The notes: a model not told the origin generated them from the letters alone. DNA of 64,000 nt from Calvatia gigantea (GCA_025093985.1 JACAAK010000002.1:248001-312000); one strand, 5' to 3'; positions 1 through 12,829 are shown, counted from the stretch's first letter. Translations and numbers: made by a program.

Positions 1-240
1 GACGGTGGTATTAGCGAGTGCAGTGAGCTTCAAGTTAAATCAATCTTTAAATCCCCCCGAAGGAAAAGATAACAGAAGCGCACCTGTTCTGTTGTTGTTG
101 CAACCATGTCCACCTGAAACCCACGATACGGAAGGGAGGAATAGATGGGTAGAGTTGATCTGTTAATGAGCTGAACGCATTACGCGTTCAGAAGGACGTG
201 CATCATATTTGTCCTTGTTGTCCAACCACATCACAACCAC
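1..240 (-). repeat. Edge fragment of a further array unit (upstream block of the RPA1-like gene)
   Basis: This stretch aligns by eye with 8205-8400 and 14465-14670. Shared landmarks are 'ttgcaaccatgtcca' and 'ttgtccttgttgtccaa'. In the other units this block lies just upstream of the minus-strand RPA1-like gene. Its presence at the window edge therefore implies one more RPA1-like copy to the left, outside the window. No intact gene is seen in it. Confidence 0.6.
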
Positions 241-2585
241 CCTCCTTTGGCCTCCCTGTTTAAAGTTCGAGATTATAATTCTAAAATAACTCCGAACAGC
301 GAATGGGATTGTTTTGGATCTCAAAAGAGGCTCCCTTCTGAACCTCAATAAGAGTTCGACATTCAATTTAGAAGCGACCACTTTGCTGAGTTTCCTCCCT
401 TCCTAAGTACGTAGTCCCAAACGGTTGACGCTGTTCTAAACCCTGTTTCCGGGCTTCGCCATCAAATTTTCATTCGGGCGTTTTATCTTCTTGACATTGT
501 TCTGAACAGACTCCGGAGCTCTGACCTCTGCAGGTGTCATCCAAACAATAAATGCACGATACCAAGTAAGTTAACTTATCAGATCTCCTCACTGGCTGTG
601 TTCACTTCCGAAAGATATGAGAGGCTCGCCAATTTGGGGCGTGAACAAACAAGAGATTTATATCATGGCACCAATGGTCTAGAATTCCATCTTTGGTTCA
701 TTCCAAGGACCGTGCAGTCCTGCAACTTTAATAGCTGAATCCTCAACGATCGATCTATTACTCGAGTAGGGATCTGGCAATGGACTACCTCATAGATAGA
801 CAGGCGGCAAAGTTGTGGTCTTATGGATCACTCGGGTGGGTCGGCCTCTCGTCAGTCCACAACGCATGGTGATTGGTCCAATATAGGAGGATGCCCTCGA
901 CCATCCCTCCAATAGATACTCGCCATTCGGGTTCGGTGACAGTCTGAAACACTAGCGTCTCCGTACACGCCCATACAGCAACCCAAGTTAGGTAAATCTA
1001 AATATACCGCACTGGATCGAGGATCGGTTAGGGCAGCGGTCAGGTTCCCTGATGAGCTCCTACGCAAGAGCAAAACCCGCATAGACCCCCCTCAAACATC
1101 AATTGGTTGATTCTGAGACATTAAGGTTATAGATGATATGCAGATCTCTCAACCATATGTGTACTAACCCAAAAAAATTTAGGGTGTATGGTCATAAACG
1201 AATTAGAATGATGCCCTTGGATCAAATCGTTCCCGGTGTTCCCACGTACGGTCACTCTTTCAGAGTCGGAGTCGGGAGGGGTGATGCCTTTCTGAATGAC
1301 GTGCAGACGTTGGTACCGCGCCCGAAATGCGACCCGGAATTCGACGCTGATGATAAACCGACTGGTGGTGCTTGGGATGATGCCACGGGTGTCGATGAGT
1401 GTGGTGCTGCTCAAGCGTAACACCAGTTTCTGGGGCCTCATTGAGCGGGGGGTATTTGAACAAGAACGGCTCTTTCAAGTAGGGTATCCCTCATGTATTC
1501 GATTCTTGTGGTCAGACTGTAAGGAAAGGGTTCTCCCACGACCACGGCGATAGGCGTGGTTTTCTGACCTACAAAACAAGCAGTGGCAGACTCATGTCAA
1601 CGAGTTTCCATTACCGTGGGACGGTGGGCGGAACAGCGAAAGGGCTGATGTAGAAAAGTGAAGGCTTCGAGGTGAAGTAAAAGAAAAGGCGCTATCATAA
1701 AAATTGCGAGCGGGCAGTTCATAGCACCTAGTAAATGCACCACCTATATGTTGGCTATCCGAAGGTCCAATCGTCTTGACTCCCCCCATAGCCCGAACCA
1801 TTATCACACTTTAACCAAGGCATCCACTGTCTAGTGCAGTACTTTCCTCCACAACCGGTGTACAACGATATTTTTTCAAAGACCCCCGCACCTCCGCTCA
1901 AGCTCATCGACGGCTCCGCATTGTCTGCGATTCTATCAATCTAACACTCAAGCTAGCGAGCCGCTCATTTTAGTAACGAAGGTACAACAGCTTGTTATAA
2001 AAAAGAACTAAACTCGGACGAACGGGGGTGGAGAAAATGACCGCTGAATGCACAAGGTTGATGTAACCGATCGGCAATGCCAAATCTATACTTGCCTAAT
2101 GGTCCCTTGGGGGTTGATTTGTATAAGCGAAGCCTGGGACAACTCAGGGATGTTTCGAAAGCAATATGCTGGCGCCCCTGCACCGGGTAAAAACCTGAAT
2201 CAGGACCTCGTTCCCTTATATAGGTCCCATGTACAATGCGAGAATACCGAGCCTCGTGGTTCCGGGAAGGCTACATTGGAAGCGAAGACAGATGATAGTA
2301 GCCAAGTTGATGGTGCGGGTACGTCAACGCGTTTTCTGCAAACAGAAGGTGAAAAAAGGGTCTCAGGTGTTGGGTGCATGAGTCGCCCCTGTAACGTATC
2401 ATAAAACGAATTGCTATTGGAAAGGCGATGAAAAGGGGACAGAGAGGCAAAAGAAACAGCAATTCTAGATGGCTAAGTCGAAAATTTGGAATGGAGTGGA
2501 CAGTAGCTCAGACAAGCATAACAGATGGTCCTTACAACACAATTCACAATCGCAACAACAGTATGGGGAAGATGCCAAGGCTGCG
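241..2585. other. Decayed unit 1 sequence without an intact gene
   Basis: No open frame here is convincing. The part at 1600-2000 is homologous to 8500-8815 and 15465-15795; all share the run 'ctgcgat' plus 'tatcaa' near 1930, 8750 and 15740. In unit 3 this block has a minus-strand frame (15918-15577, beginning with an alternative codon) with a segment like MGGCIAQLIADGI, of which unit 2 keeps only pieces. It may be remains of downstream exons of the small gene or of another gene. I do not recognise it. Confidence 0.4.
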
Positions 2586-3640
2586 TCAATAGCCGTCCCA
2601 AGGTTGATCCTCAGCGCACAGGCCACGAAATTCCTCAGTAACGAAGAACGGATGGTCGATTGACCTCCTCATCGCCTCTATTCCAGAGGTATCACCAACC
2701 AGAATACCGCCGTGAACATGACGGTGCGAGTGGGGATATGGAGAACCCAAGTTCTGAATCACGCCGCGTCCCGCAGAAAAATCTCGATCATCAAGTGGCC
2801 AAGTTGTGCTGGCCAACCCCGCCACCTGAGCCTGAGGCATTTGCATGACACGAGAATGGCGAGTTGGGGAACGAGTTGTTTGAACAGGAGATGAAAAAGG
2901 CTGGAATTCATAGTCACGAGCGGGCGGTAATTGCGTGGGCAGTTGAGCGGGTCGGGGAAAATTGGGTTGGTGGGGTACAGGTTGATGGATATAAGCCGTG
3001 GCCGGTGTATGTAGATGGTCGTACTCTCTATGGTGCTCATGGGGGTGGCCTGTCTCTCCTAACTGCCGTAAGGGACGGCCAACAGGAAGAAAGGGAATAA
3101 CATTCGATGTGTCTCCATATGCGAGGACCTGTTGAATGCTGAATATCAGGTCCTGGAATATGAGAGGTGAACAAATCGTACCCCAGCACTGGCTATCGCA
3201 CCAGGAGACTCGGTTGCTCGACTCGTCAGGTGATCAGGTGTAAGGCGACTCAGGCCGAGTGAGCTGTTGAGAGAAGAAAGGGACAGGGACGGGGAGTTCT
3301 GCTGATAGGTAGCAAAACTTGGGGTTTCCTGTACTTGCCGATGGTCACTCTCCACCGGAAGTGTCGGCAGAAAGGTTCTCAAGCTCGAGAACCCAGCAGG
3401 AGGCGGTGTCGGGTTTGTCATCGAAGCAGGCCCGCAAGAGGTGGCAGGCTCCTCAGATACAGTAGAGGGGATGTGAGACGAAGAATGGGTAGTCGCAGTC
3501 TGTCCTTGTCCATTGATGATGATAGGTAGCACAGATTGCAAAGTACTATCGGAACCATAGAAATTATAAGTGGTGTTAGGATTGTTGCCCGTGGCAACGC
3601 TCCCGGAGATCACGACGCTCCCGACGTTAGTGAAAGACAT
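2586..3640 (-). CDS. VVISG-family small protein, copy 1 (two exons, about 333 aa)
   Basis: I do not recognise this family. Exon 1 (3640-3182) starts at the ATG shared by all copies and encodes MSFTNVGSVVISG, a short beta-prone segment rich in Gly/Asn, then a Pro/Ser/Thr-rich, probably disordered region. A GT-AG intron (3181-3129) falls in phase 0 at the same place as in copies 2 and 3. Exon 2 (3128-2586) keeps the family motif NVIPFLPVGRPLRQLGE and a WPLDDRD segment, and is longer than in the other copies. The frame is open across 540 bases of exon 2, unlike everything around it. An upstream in-frame ATG at 3691 exists but is not shared. No signal peptide or membrane helix is seen. The stop could lie in a further intron, so the C-terminus is uncertain. 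Confidence 0.6.
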
Positions 3641-6639
3641 GATGAAATGGTAAAGAAGATGGAGGACAGAAGAATCTGCAATCCTTGGCATTTATACCGT
3701 TCCCAACGCCTGTTGTGATCGATGATTCGGACGGGTCGATGTTTTCTAAGTGGTCGGAGAGGTTCAGGGCTTCGGTGATAACAATAATCACCCCTAGCAT
3801 AACAGAATCGGTGAGGGAAAGTATTGTTACAGATCCAAAATCGGCATTGAGAAATGAGCCTAAAAATTTCCTTATATAGTAAAACTTCGCCCCTTTGAGT
3901 GGATTTTTGGTTCCGTCGGTGATTGGTTTGTGGTGAATCTCGGTACTTTTAGTCATCATTCCGTTGGTGCCCTTGATGAGCTTAGTTGCGGATAGTTGCG
4001 AACCTGGTCGTCGATTCGACAAGGACTAAAGGTGCCGAAGCTCTCTCGTTGCAAATGAACATGATTTCTTCGGTGAAGTGACCAAAACAACGACCACCAA
4101 CCACAAACATGTCCTGATCAAAAAAATTTCTCGGTTCAAACTTCAGACCTCGAGGACGACTTCTTAGATGGGGCTGCTCGTAAGTAAATACAACACATGA
4201 TGTTGGATATGCATTGGAATTCCAGTCTCATCCAAATTTTCCCTCAAATTCCAAATTATAAACCGCCCTGGGCCTCAAGGAATATCCACACAAGAGTATT
4301 TCTCTTTAGCCACTCCCCGGAGAACAACCCACCGTGCCTCGGCTTCTTTGTCTTAGTAAACCCATGCAGCTTTCAGAGTCTCGCTGCCCCTTGCATCTCG
4401 GGACGTATCTCTGGCCTCTAAGCTCCACATAGCTTAGGATGCCGTGGCTTCGTTAACGTAGACTGCACTCGCCTGCTTGCTGTGTTCTATGGGAGCTTGG
4501 CTAGGGACAATAACGCACTGAGGTTTGAAGATGCCAGCAGTGGGTGCAATAGCACCGAGGGGCTATTTACGGCAGCTTGGTTGGTGTTTGACTGCTCAAC
4601 GGGTTCTTTTAGGAAGCATCGTATTGTGACATACAGTACCCGGTCTTACCGCAGCTCGAGGAAATGTCCTAAAGGGTATAGCTGCCAGCTGTCTTTGACA
4701 CTTACACAATAACCGGAATACAATTGCATCTTGCTCCATGCTTCGCCAAAATTCCCTGGAATTGGTCCGTAGCGATGTAAAGGTACCCGAGTCATAGCGA
4801 TCCAGTTCGTGCGGTAAAGGCGTCCGCGTAATCGTCGCATCTCCAAAATTGCTATCGCTTCAAATATATTTGTACTCCTTCTGTAGCTTTTTACGCTCAC
4901 CCCGAAACATATTCCCGGACGAAATCGAAAACACAATCATTAGACTTGTGTCATCGATCAAGGGTCTGCGTTCTCTGGCCAAAGCGTCTGAGAGCCCGGT
5001 CGGGGGTGTGGGTCTGCTTAGTGCTTTCACAGGCTAAGAGGCAAGCTGAAAAGAGGAAGTACATTGTTGTTGGGAGCGACATGACTCCATGACTAAAGAA
5101 ACGAGTGGATGCGGCGCTGAAGATGGTTCCTTGCGCAAACAGCATCGGCGGAAATGGCCTCAGAAGAGAGTTCTAAGATGGCCGCTTGCTGTTGCTAGTT
5201 CGAAAGCTGTAGTAAAGTGATGGGAGTCTCGGCTAACCACAATTGTGGGAAGGCTGCATAACGAAGTTGATGGCATCGAGGGTTCTTAATTGTGTCCCTT
5301 GACACATTCATCACAGAGGTACTTCGGAACGAGTCGAGTAATCACGGCGCCTAACAGACCAAATGAGGGGTGATATACTTATTGGCCTGGTAAGTTACTT
5401 CCGGCCCTTTACTAAAGGGGTGGGTTCAATTGCCAGCGAGGGGCCGATATACTTGAGGAGGTTACTAGAGGCGCACCGCTGTTTTTTGTCGCCCACACCG
5501 CACCATCCACATTAGTGTCCGCTCCCCAGGTGACTCCTCAAGTCGTTTGATAAAAAGCTTTATTTTCCTGAAAGGAGTAGTAGGCAAAGAGTAAGCGTTC
5601 AACGCACAAAGAGACCGCCTCGCGTATAAGGTTCCTTTGAATGTGCCTTTGGTGGCCGCAGGTCCAATGTGTACGACTAAAAAATCCCCAAGGTGCTCTA
5701 TCGTCCGTGGAACATTCCAAATCCCCGTCAGGCAGTGCCTGGGCCCTAAATTCACAGGAAGAGCGATGAGACCGAGCACATTAATGTTGGAGGTCATGCT
5801 GTTGAAACGTTGACCTTTGGGAGTAACTTCTTATTATCCGCCGTGTAGGATATCCCTTGCAGATTACTTGAGGAAGGAGGGGTGAGATGCAAATCGGAAT
5901 AGAGGTAATGAGCTGCGGAAGCTTACTAGAATGGTGATGGTCGGAATCGGGGAATCAGACTCCAGAATTACGTAGGGACCGTGGTCCATTTGGCAACGAG
6001 TTGACAAAGTTCGTCCTAATCTGCCTCTGTCCCCTTCCAGTGGCACTGATGGGAATTCCCGCACTGCCCAAAACAGAGGGCAACACTTCGGCCCATTGGC
6101 AGCGTTGGCTGTCCAGATGACGACCGACTTTGTGAGATCCTCCTTTTTACGCCTTCCATATATGCTTTGAGGGCAGATCTCGTCATTTACAGCTATCAGT
6201 GAGCCCCATGAAGGGGGCAGTAATGGGCAATCCTTCCTGATAATTCCTGTTCGTTGATAATTATAGAGTCTGTGAACTCAGGGACCCACCACTCGACCAG
6301 TATTTCACCCCTTGGCTGCTGTTCCGATGGGAAGTTATGTTTTAAAACGGCTACTCGCAGAGTTTTGTGCTGAAGATGTAAAGCTACCGTTTCCTCCATC
6401 TGAGGCTAGATGTGGGTGGTAATGCCCCCATATACATTGTTTATCCTTTCAAGCGCCCCAACGTATTGATCGTGATTTCGGAGACTAAGTGTACTCCACC
6501 CCGGACATCCCAGACTCAGGTGGTTCACCGCGGTTTGGGATATTCGTTGACGTCCACAAAAACATCATTTAAACCGTTAAATATTATAACATGTTGGTTA
6601 GTATAAAATTTAGCAACGGGAAGCTTTTGGCTGAGAACA
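3641..6639. other. Spacer of unit 1, decayed
   Basis: This is about 3 kb without an intact gene. Two blocks match unit 3 (4950-5240 and 5490-5850 against 17960-18210 and 18310-18680). In the second, a minus-strand frame conserves ECST-DR-P-GFFSR in both units with stops in unit 3, so a decayed coding exon is plausible. The part nearest the RPA1-like remnant (about 6100-6600) matches 19100-19570 and could be its 3' exons, but I see no RPA zinc ribbon. Confidence 0.4.
3803..3960 (-). repeat. Short dispersed segment, inverted relative to the copy at 17225-17400
   Basis: The reverse complement of this stretch matches 17225-17400 closely, including 'ggcgaa-ttttactatataag' and 'ctgtaacaata-tttccctcac'. 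The two lie in otherwise parallel units but in opposite orientation. They are therefore either a small mobile element or an inverted rearrangement. The minus-strand frame here and the plus-strand frame there share KFLGSFL-ADF-SVTI. Confidence 0.6.
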
Positions 6640-7990
6640 CATCGTCAGGTGTTTGATTCAAAGAGGGAACCACATTGGGCGGAACATCTTGTAGTAGGAA
6701 GTCCCGCACCAGTTGCGTATAACGTCCGCCTACTTGGTACAAGGCTCGATGTGAACGGTACTTGTCCTGGAACCCAATAACGACAGCATTGGGGAGATGT
6801 TTGGTAGCCATTGCGGATACGAACAGAAGACACAAACCTCCTCCCTCATCATCCGCTTTGACACACCAAAAAGCGGCGACCGTTCCTTCAAATAGGTTGA
6901 ACTCTTCAGCACGTTGTGCACATAGCGTTTCCTCAACGTGTATACCGGACTGGTCAAGAATCGTAAGAGTGGGTTGGGCAAGCTAGCATACCAAAGTTCA
7001 AAACAGTTGCAAACCGGAGGAAAAAGGAAATGCGACATACGTCTTGGCCGGTTCTGCGTTTCTGTGTATATTGGAGTAGCTCGACACATGTAACAGCGCC
7101 AATCGCATCTCGGGGCGTACTCATGAGGAAAACCTCGTCAGGGAAGTGCCTGACTTATGGTAGATAACGCGGACCTGAGCTTCGAGGATTTGTGACAGCA
7201 GCATGAAATCAAACCTGAGGCTTGAGCGCAACACTGGTTGCCGAGTCAGACAGCTTTTTTACGTTTCGGAAATCAGTTAGCTCACCTCTTCGACCATGGT
7301 CCTCTCGGTAGGGCCAATTTGAAGCAATGGGTCAAGTTTTGAAAGGGCAGCAGTTAGGCAATACCGACATTATGGATGTAGTACACCTTTCCTTCTTCGA
7401 AAAGATCGTAGAACTCGCGAGCAGCTCCAGCGTTTGGATGCGCCCGGATCTTGCCTGTTCCATCCAGAAGGTAGACCATAAAGAAAGGTGGGTCTCCGTG
7501 GTCAATCCCTTCGCTGGCTTCGGACTTGTGCATGACAAGTGCTCTGATGGGCCTGTTGTTCCGTGAGTGAGGGTTAAGCAAAATGATAGCCTGACTGCAC
7601 GCACCAACTTCGGGTTTTAGCTGCTTTGGATCATCAATGACGCGTCGAGGGCGACCGTCGGGAAGGGTAGTCCCGTCGCCAACAAAAACGACCCTGAGAA
7701 CGTGAATATTTCAAATTTCATGGTGAAATAAATCTTACCTCAAACTTCTATGAAAGCACACCTTGGTGACCGCAATGATCTGGGGAGGTTCGAGGAGCCC
7801 GCTCCGTTTGCAGAGAAAGTCATACGTGAAAATGACAGTCACCCAGTTGTCCCATCGGACAAGACACACCGGCGCCAGGGATAGATTTTCTCTTTGATCG
7901 GCATCATGAGTTAAATATCTTGGGGTACATACGGAAGGGCAACGAGAGTAGCAGCATCCCCCAGAGAGTTGGTGGTCATTGACCATCGGT
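6640..7990 (-). pseudogene. RFA1: RPA1/Rfa1-like remnant, copy 1
   Basis: This is a degenerate copy of the large subunit of replication protein A, the nuclear single-strand DNA binding complex. From 7986 leftwards a broken N-terminal OB-fold is visible (MVNDHQL start, then WDNWVTVIFTYDFLC). DBD-A follows at about 7581-7354 with the characteristic GKIRAHPNAGAAREFYD and EEGKVYYIHNVG. Remains of DBD-B (LDQSGIHVE, EEFN-FEGTVAAF) lie around 6960-6830. The pieces sit in different frames with stops between them, so no full protein can be made. The zinc ribbon domain and C-terminal part of an intact RPA1 (about 600 aa) are not recognisable. The same organisation in units 2 and 3 shows duplication before or during decay. 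Confidence 0.65.
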
Positions 7991-8722
7991 TCAGTTGACG
8001 GTTAAACATTAATCTGTGGGCATGCACATCGGACGTTGCCGAGTGGTCTGGCCTTAACTTAGCATAGCGCATAGGGTAGGCCAGGTTCATTCAGATCCTC
8101 AAGGCGTGGCTAGCGATAAGCTATTGACACGTCATATAAGAAGACCTTCGGTAGCGGTAAGAGGGGGGGTGGTTGAACATGCCATGAAGCTAAAGACTCT
8201 TCATAGTGCAACCAACCATTATATTCCTTCGAGGCAAAGGAAAGCAGAAACGCACCTGTTCTGTTGTTGCAACCATGTCCAACCGAAATCCACGATCCAG
8301 AAGAGAGCGACGAACGAGTAGAATTGATCTTAATGAACTGAACCCATGAGAGACGCACATTTTATTTGTTCTTGTTGTCCAATCACTCCCGCGAGATTCC
8401 AATCTAATGCCCGCGAACATCCTAAGTACTGAAGATAAAACGGTTGGATTATCCGACTACTACCCGGCCAGAACAACAAAAACAATAAATCTTAAAAAGT
8501 TGGAATGAGGAAGGTAGAGGAAAGGTGGCTTGTAAGAGGCACAGTGACCAGGGCCAGAACACTCAATCCTGCTTGGGTTAAAGAGACATCTGCATCGTGG
8601 GTGCGTCGGTACACCATCTCCGTACAGCCGTTTGACAGGCCGTTTATCACGCCCTCACTCAAAGCATTGGTGTACCACAATAATGTCTTGCTTAACCACC
8701 CTCACCCCCCGGCTCCCGCTCT

Positions 8723-9480
8723 TTAACAACGGTCCCGCATTCCCTGCGATCCTATCAAGATATTAATTGGACAAGATAGCCACCCATTAAGGCGATGAGC
8801 TACAAAGCTTCGCAAGAGTATAAAAAATGAACCAATCCCAGATGAAAGACTCGGAGGGACGTATAAATAGTGTCCGTCAATATAACTAACCGCAACGCCA
8901 GATTTTGCTACCCAACACATGTCCCTTGACCGAGGAGGGATGTACGACCCAGGGATACCAGGACGGCGAGGGCAGTATTCTGGCACCGCCACACCGCATA
9001 ACAATACCCGCCAGCGTAAGGACTCGGTCCCAATCCAGGTGAACATAGAATTTTATAGCATTAGAAATGCCACAGCAGGAGGTGAGGATAAATGGTATTT
9101 TTAACGACGGGGTTACATACACTGTGGAGGTAGAATAGTCCGAGCGATTTAAGCTCGCACACCCATGATTGAACGGGCACAACTTTACTCTCTATTGTAA
9201 GAGAGGCAAAGATAGCCTCGTTCTACGGGTTACAAACAATTAATATATGGTTTCTACCGAGTCATGGGAAAGGTACAGAAAGAATGTAATAGAAAGACGT
9301 AGAAGGAATTGATGGGAGTCGAATCAGACCGGCCGAGAACGACGTGCCCCCAAAATTCGGCCCTATACCAATCGTGGCAGAGGACAACGAATAGTAAGTA
9401 AGGCATTAAGCACACAAAGAGTATTTGAGTAATCTTTTGTAAAATGAGCATTGAGAGGGATGAAATAGATGTGGGGAAAC
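8723..9480. other. Decayed unit 2 sequence
   Basis: This is homologous to 15580-16110 in unit 3. Both have a minus-strand stretch reading SYIPPRS-DM and an MGG-----QLI segment, but in shifted frames. No intact gene is seen. It may be former 3' exons of the VVISG-family gene. Confidence 0.35.
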
Positions 9481-9488
9481 GGGAGAGC

Positions 9489-10243
9489 TCAGTCGATCCT
9501 TTGGGGTGAGCACACACTGCTCTCTACGGTGGCTTCAGCGTCCCTATCATCGATTGGCCAGGCCAGAGGTACTGGGGCGACACCGTACCCCTCATTTGAA
9601 GGATGACCTGTCCAGGGAAGCAGTGGAGTAAACTGGGGTTCTGGGGCGCAAGGTCGTAGTATTTGTTCGTAGGCGTCCCTTGCCTCCCCCGATCGCCGTA
9701 AGGGAATACCCATTGGGCGGAATGGTGTTACATTCAGCTCGCTTTCACCCGTGGGGACCTGTAAAACCATAAATGTTAGATGCTGGGGCAGGAACGTTAA
9801 ATGGGTCCGGGTCGTACCCCACACCTGAACAGGATACTCGGAGGCTCAGCTGCTTCAGGGTTATAGGTTGGGAGGCCAGGGGAGCCCAGTGAGCTCCCAA
9901 GGGAAGATAGGGAAGAGGGCGGGGGGGAATGTTGGTAGGTTGGGAAATTCAAGCTTTCTTGTTCTAACCGATGGTCATTTCGTAATGCAGGTGCCGGTGG
10001 AGAGGGCACTGAGAACCTAGGCGGAGGTGGCGCCACGTCCGCCGCAGAAGTAGGCACATGCGGGACGGGGGGTGGAGCAGAGGAAGTAGTAGGAGGGGGG
10101 ATTTGTGTTCCAGTTGATCCTTGATTGTTGGTGGTCACAGATAGCGCAGCAAGTCGTGGATCAGGCGCATTGTAGATGGTCGGGTTACCACCTATAATGA
10201 TGCCTCCAGAGATCACAACGTTCCCAACGTTGAAGAAGGACAT
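9489..10243 (-). CDS. VVISG-family small protein, copy 2 (two exons, 231 aa)
   Basis: Exon 1 (10243-9818) encodes MSFFNVGNVVISGG, then GNPTIYN and DPRLA, then a Pro-rich stretch with SLSSLGSSLG and GLPTYNPE. The intron (9817-9759) begins GTACGA, as in the other copies, and is phase 0. Exon 2 (9758-9489) encodes VPTGESELNVTPFRPMGIP and ends after a WPIDDRD segment. Both exon lengths are multiples of three and the frame is unbroken (142 + 89 aa). The function is unknown; composition suggests a short ordered N-terminal strand on a disordered Pro/Ser tail. Neighbours are decayed. An upstream in-frame start at 10318 is not shared by the other copies. Confidence 0.6.
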
Positions 10244-11000
10244 GTTGGGGGAAGTTAGTGGATGGAGAGAATGAACCCTCATATTTATGCACTTTGCATC
10301 GATTTCTCCCCCCGACAAGTTCAGATACTAACAACTGTGATTATATCTTAGGTAAACCTGCGTATCTCAGATGAGTGTCATCTACGCCTCCGTTAGACTT
10401 CTTCCATCTATTTATAACTTCAAAGAAGCTGGGGTGAAGCGCTCTCGCTCGCTCGTTGCAACTTTTTTTCACTCCCCCCTATTCTGCGCTTTCACCGTCT
10501 ACTCCTTCTCTCCCCCTCAAATAGTAAAGCTTTTATATTCACGTTATTGACATTGTCCAATTACAATGTTTTAACTCTAAAACGTAGGGATAGAAAACTA
10601 GGTCCTCACTCTCGGAACCCAAATGGATTGGTGTTCCCACGGACCATGAGCCAATGGCTTCTGAGACTGCATGGTTTTTTACTGACAAACATTGTCCAGG
10701 CGGCAATGCTGCAGCAGAAGGGAGGAGTAGAGCCAGGGCGCTCTATTTATCTTATGGTCCTTTACAAGCACATGTATGGTGTATGAACATAAGGCAGGAG
10801 GATGGAATAAATGCCAAAGTCCGAAGCGTCAATACTTTATGTTGGGGTGGCGTTTTCCCACAAAAGCCATCAGATCCCGCCTCTCGGCTTCGAAACGTTG
10901 ACCTTGGGAATAATTTCCCAAATGTGCGGTAGCTGCTGTTACCGCTATTGTCCCTGACATGATGAAACCCTTTGTGGCCGATCAAAGAGATTGCGGGAGG
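10244..11000. other. Upstream region of copy 2 and short remnant of the unit spacer
   Basis: The segment near 10890-10930 ('gaaacgttgacctt') matches 5805 in unit 1, so unit spacer sequence persists in part. CT-rich runs at 10440-10515 could be promoter-like pyrimidine tracts of the kind common upstream of fungal genes, but they lie to the 5' side of a minus-strand gene and their role is a guess. No intact gene is seen. Confidence 0.3.
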
Positions 11001-12640
11001 AAGTCGCCGCGATGTAACTCCTCTATTGATGGAACAAATTAAGCCCTCTGCGGAAAGAGCCATTCTTTACACACAAATGATGCACCGAAGACAGAACAAG
11101 ATATCCGGCGGCCTCAGGCTGCGCCAGACCCTTATCAGAACTCTATCCCTCGTCATCCACTCTAGTGCGCATTTCCCAGATCAAAGAGCCAAAGGTTTTA
11201 GAGCTGGGGCCTCTACAAAAAGTCAGGGTTGGATGGAGTCAAGGTGGGGGATCGGGCTGGGTGTGAGCACGAGCAAGCTTGCGTGTTATGCACAATCAAG
11301 GAAGATCTCAAGATCCACATTCCTGGCTGTGTCGTCCTTCAATAAAAATAATTCTTATCTAATGTGCCCCGGCCGTAGGCCTCCAAGCGGGGTGGCGACG
11401 CCGGAAGCTCAGCTTGGTCGCATTAAGGGAATCTGACTGGGATTTTAGCCGTAAGGGAGCTCTTTCTTAGCTTGTCTACCCACTTATCCGTTTCATTGGT
11501 TGAGATAGACGCCGGACGACAAGATTCACACCAGATGTTAGTAGACCCACCTTCTATTCAGTATCAATCACGCATTGAGGTCCCCACGGATATGAAAGGG
11601 CCATTGGGTATTCCAACTCTTGTCCTCTATACTGGTATCATTGGACTACAATAGAAGAATGAACAGGCTACCTGCCAGCTCTCTCAATTGGGTGTTGAGA
11701 GAACGAGTAGACATCCCAATATAAGTTCACACTACCTAAGCGTGTAGGTGTCAGCGGTGGAGGGTAGTCGTATTCATCCGGGAGACGGTCCAGTAGGAGA
11801 GGCGCGTGGTAGCGGACATAGTCCTGCTTATACCAGCGTACTCAGAGAGTCTTGAGGAGAAGGGAAGCGATGCTTAGAGAAGCTAGCGTAGAGGAGAGAA
11901 GACATAGTGTCTTATGCCAGAAGGCATACCCGTAGGGGCCTACATACTACAATACTACATAGGGTATATATACTAATATCCCTGGTCTGTGCACTCTAAA
12001 CCCTTATACGGGTGAGGTCTAACTACCAGTAGCATAATGTGAGCATACTGTGCACGTCCGCATGTACTAGAAGGTTCCATGCGTAGTATCTACCTGCTAC
12101 CTACAGTGCGGTGTAACTACGTGCGTAGTCCATCAATAGATGTCCATTATTATCGACCCTCTGAAGGTGAAATACTCGAACCCCGTTTCAGCTATAAATA
12201 GACTGAACCAACGTAGTGGTACGGAGTGAGATTCAACATTGGGTACACTCATATCTTATACTCAACGCTAGAATAAGGTGTAGGTGTTTCAGAATAGTCT
12301 GCAGAAACTCATTTTGTCTGCACACATCTATTTTTTGTCCACTCAAAGAATTGGTGGACTGATGGCCCTGGCCAACGAGGGCTTCTGGAGGACCACAACA
12401 ACGGGTACACCGATTCCACCTGGTTGCCACTGGTTACGCGCTGAGATCTGATGCCTCACTGCTTGTTCACGTTTGAATTTTCTCACACAAAAACTGGGTA
12501 TAGCGAAGCAACGGTACCAGTCCGTACCTGAGTCACCCAAAGCATCATACCCTGTGAGATGGTCTTCTGAACATTCGGGGATGTGAGTATCATTAAATCG
12601 CCCGAGTTGACAGCTCACGAAGGTTCCAGGGGATTCGGTG
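11001..12640. other. Unit 2-specific block, possibly containing a solo-LTR-like sequence
   Basis: I see no counterpart of this block in units 1 or 3. The part at about 11690-12180 is rich in 'actac' and 'catac' words, contains a TATA-like run ('gggtatatatact' near 11960) and starts with TGTTGAG, which together resemble an LTR. I could not define its far end or a target duplication. A 154-codon plus-strand frame at 10972-11436 has no recognisable motif. Confidence 0.25.
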
Positions 12641-12829
12641 ATTAGGTTGATTGGTGAGAAGGTTCATGGCGGTTTGTCATTTTGACTTGTAGTGTGTAGC
12701 ACCTTAGGTTTTCCTGCAACTTCTTTGGTACGTCATCACCGAAGTTAGGTATGCATACTCCTAGATGTCAGCCAGGTTCCGTCGTGAGGGAACAAGAAGA
12801 AGGGCTCGCTGGTGTCCCCTGCGGACAAT

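Larger units (their letters stand above)
241..8440 (-). repeat. Array unit 1 (segmental tandem duplication)
   Basis: This is the first of three diverged head-to-tail units. The order left to right is: decayed block near 1600-2000, small VVISG-family gene (2586-3640), decayed spacer, RPA1-like remnant (6640-7990), upstream block (8205-8400). Collinear similarity to unit 3 is visible in the spacer, for example 4950-5240 with 17960-18210, 5490-5850 with 18310-18680, and 6115-6200 with 19120-19200. Because the genes keep introns, duplication was at DNA level and not through RNA. Borders are approximate. Confidence 0.6.

Noticed and set aside
10972..11436. 154-codon plus-strand frame
   Set aside because: It has no motif, lies in the unit 2-specific block, and has no counterpart in the other units.
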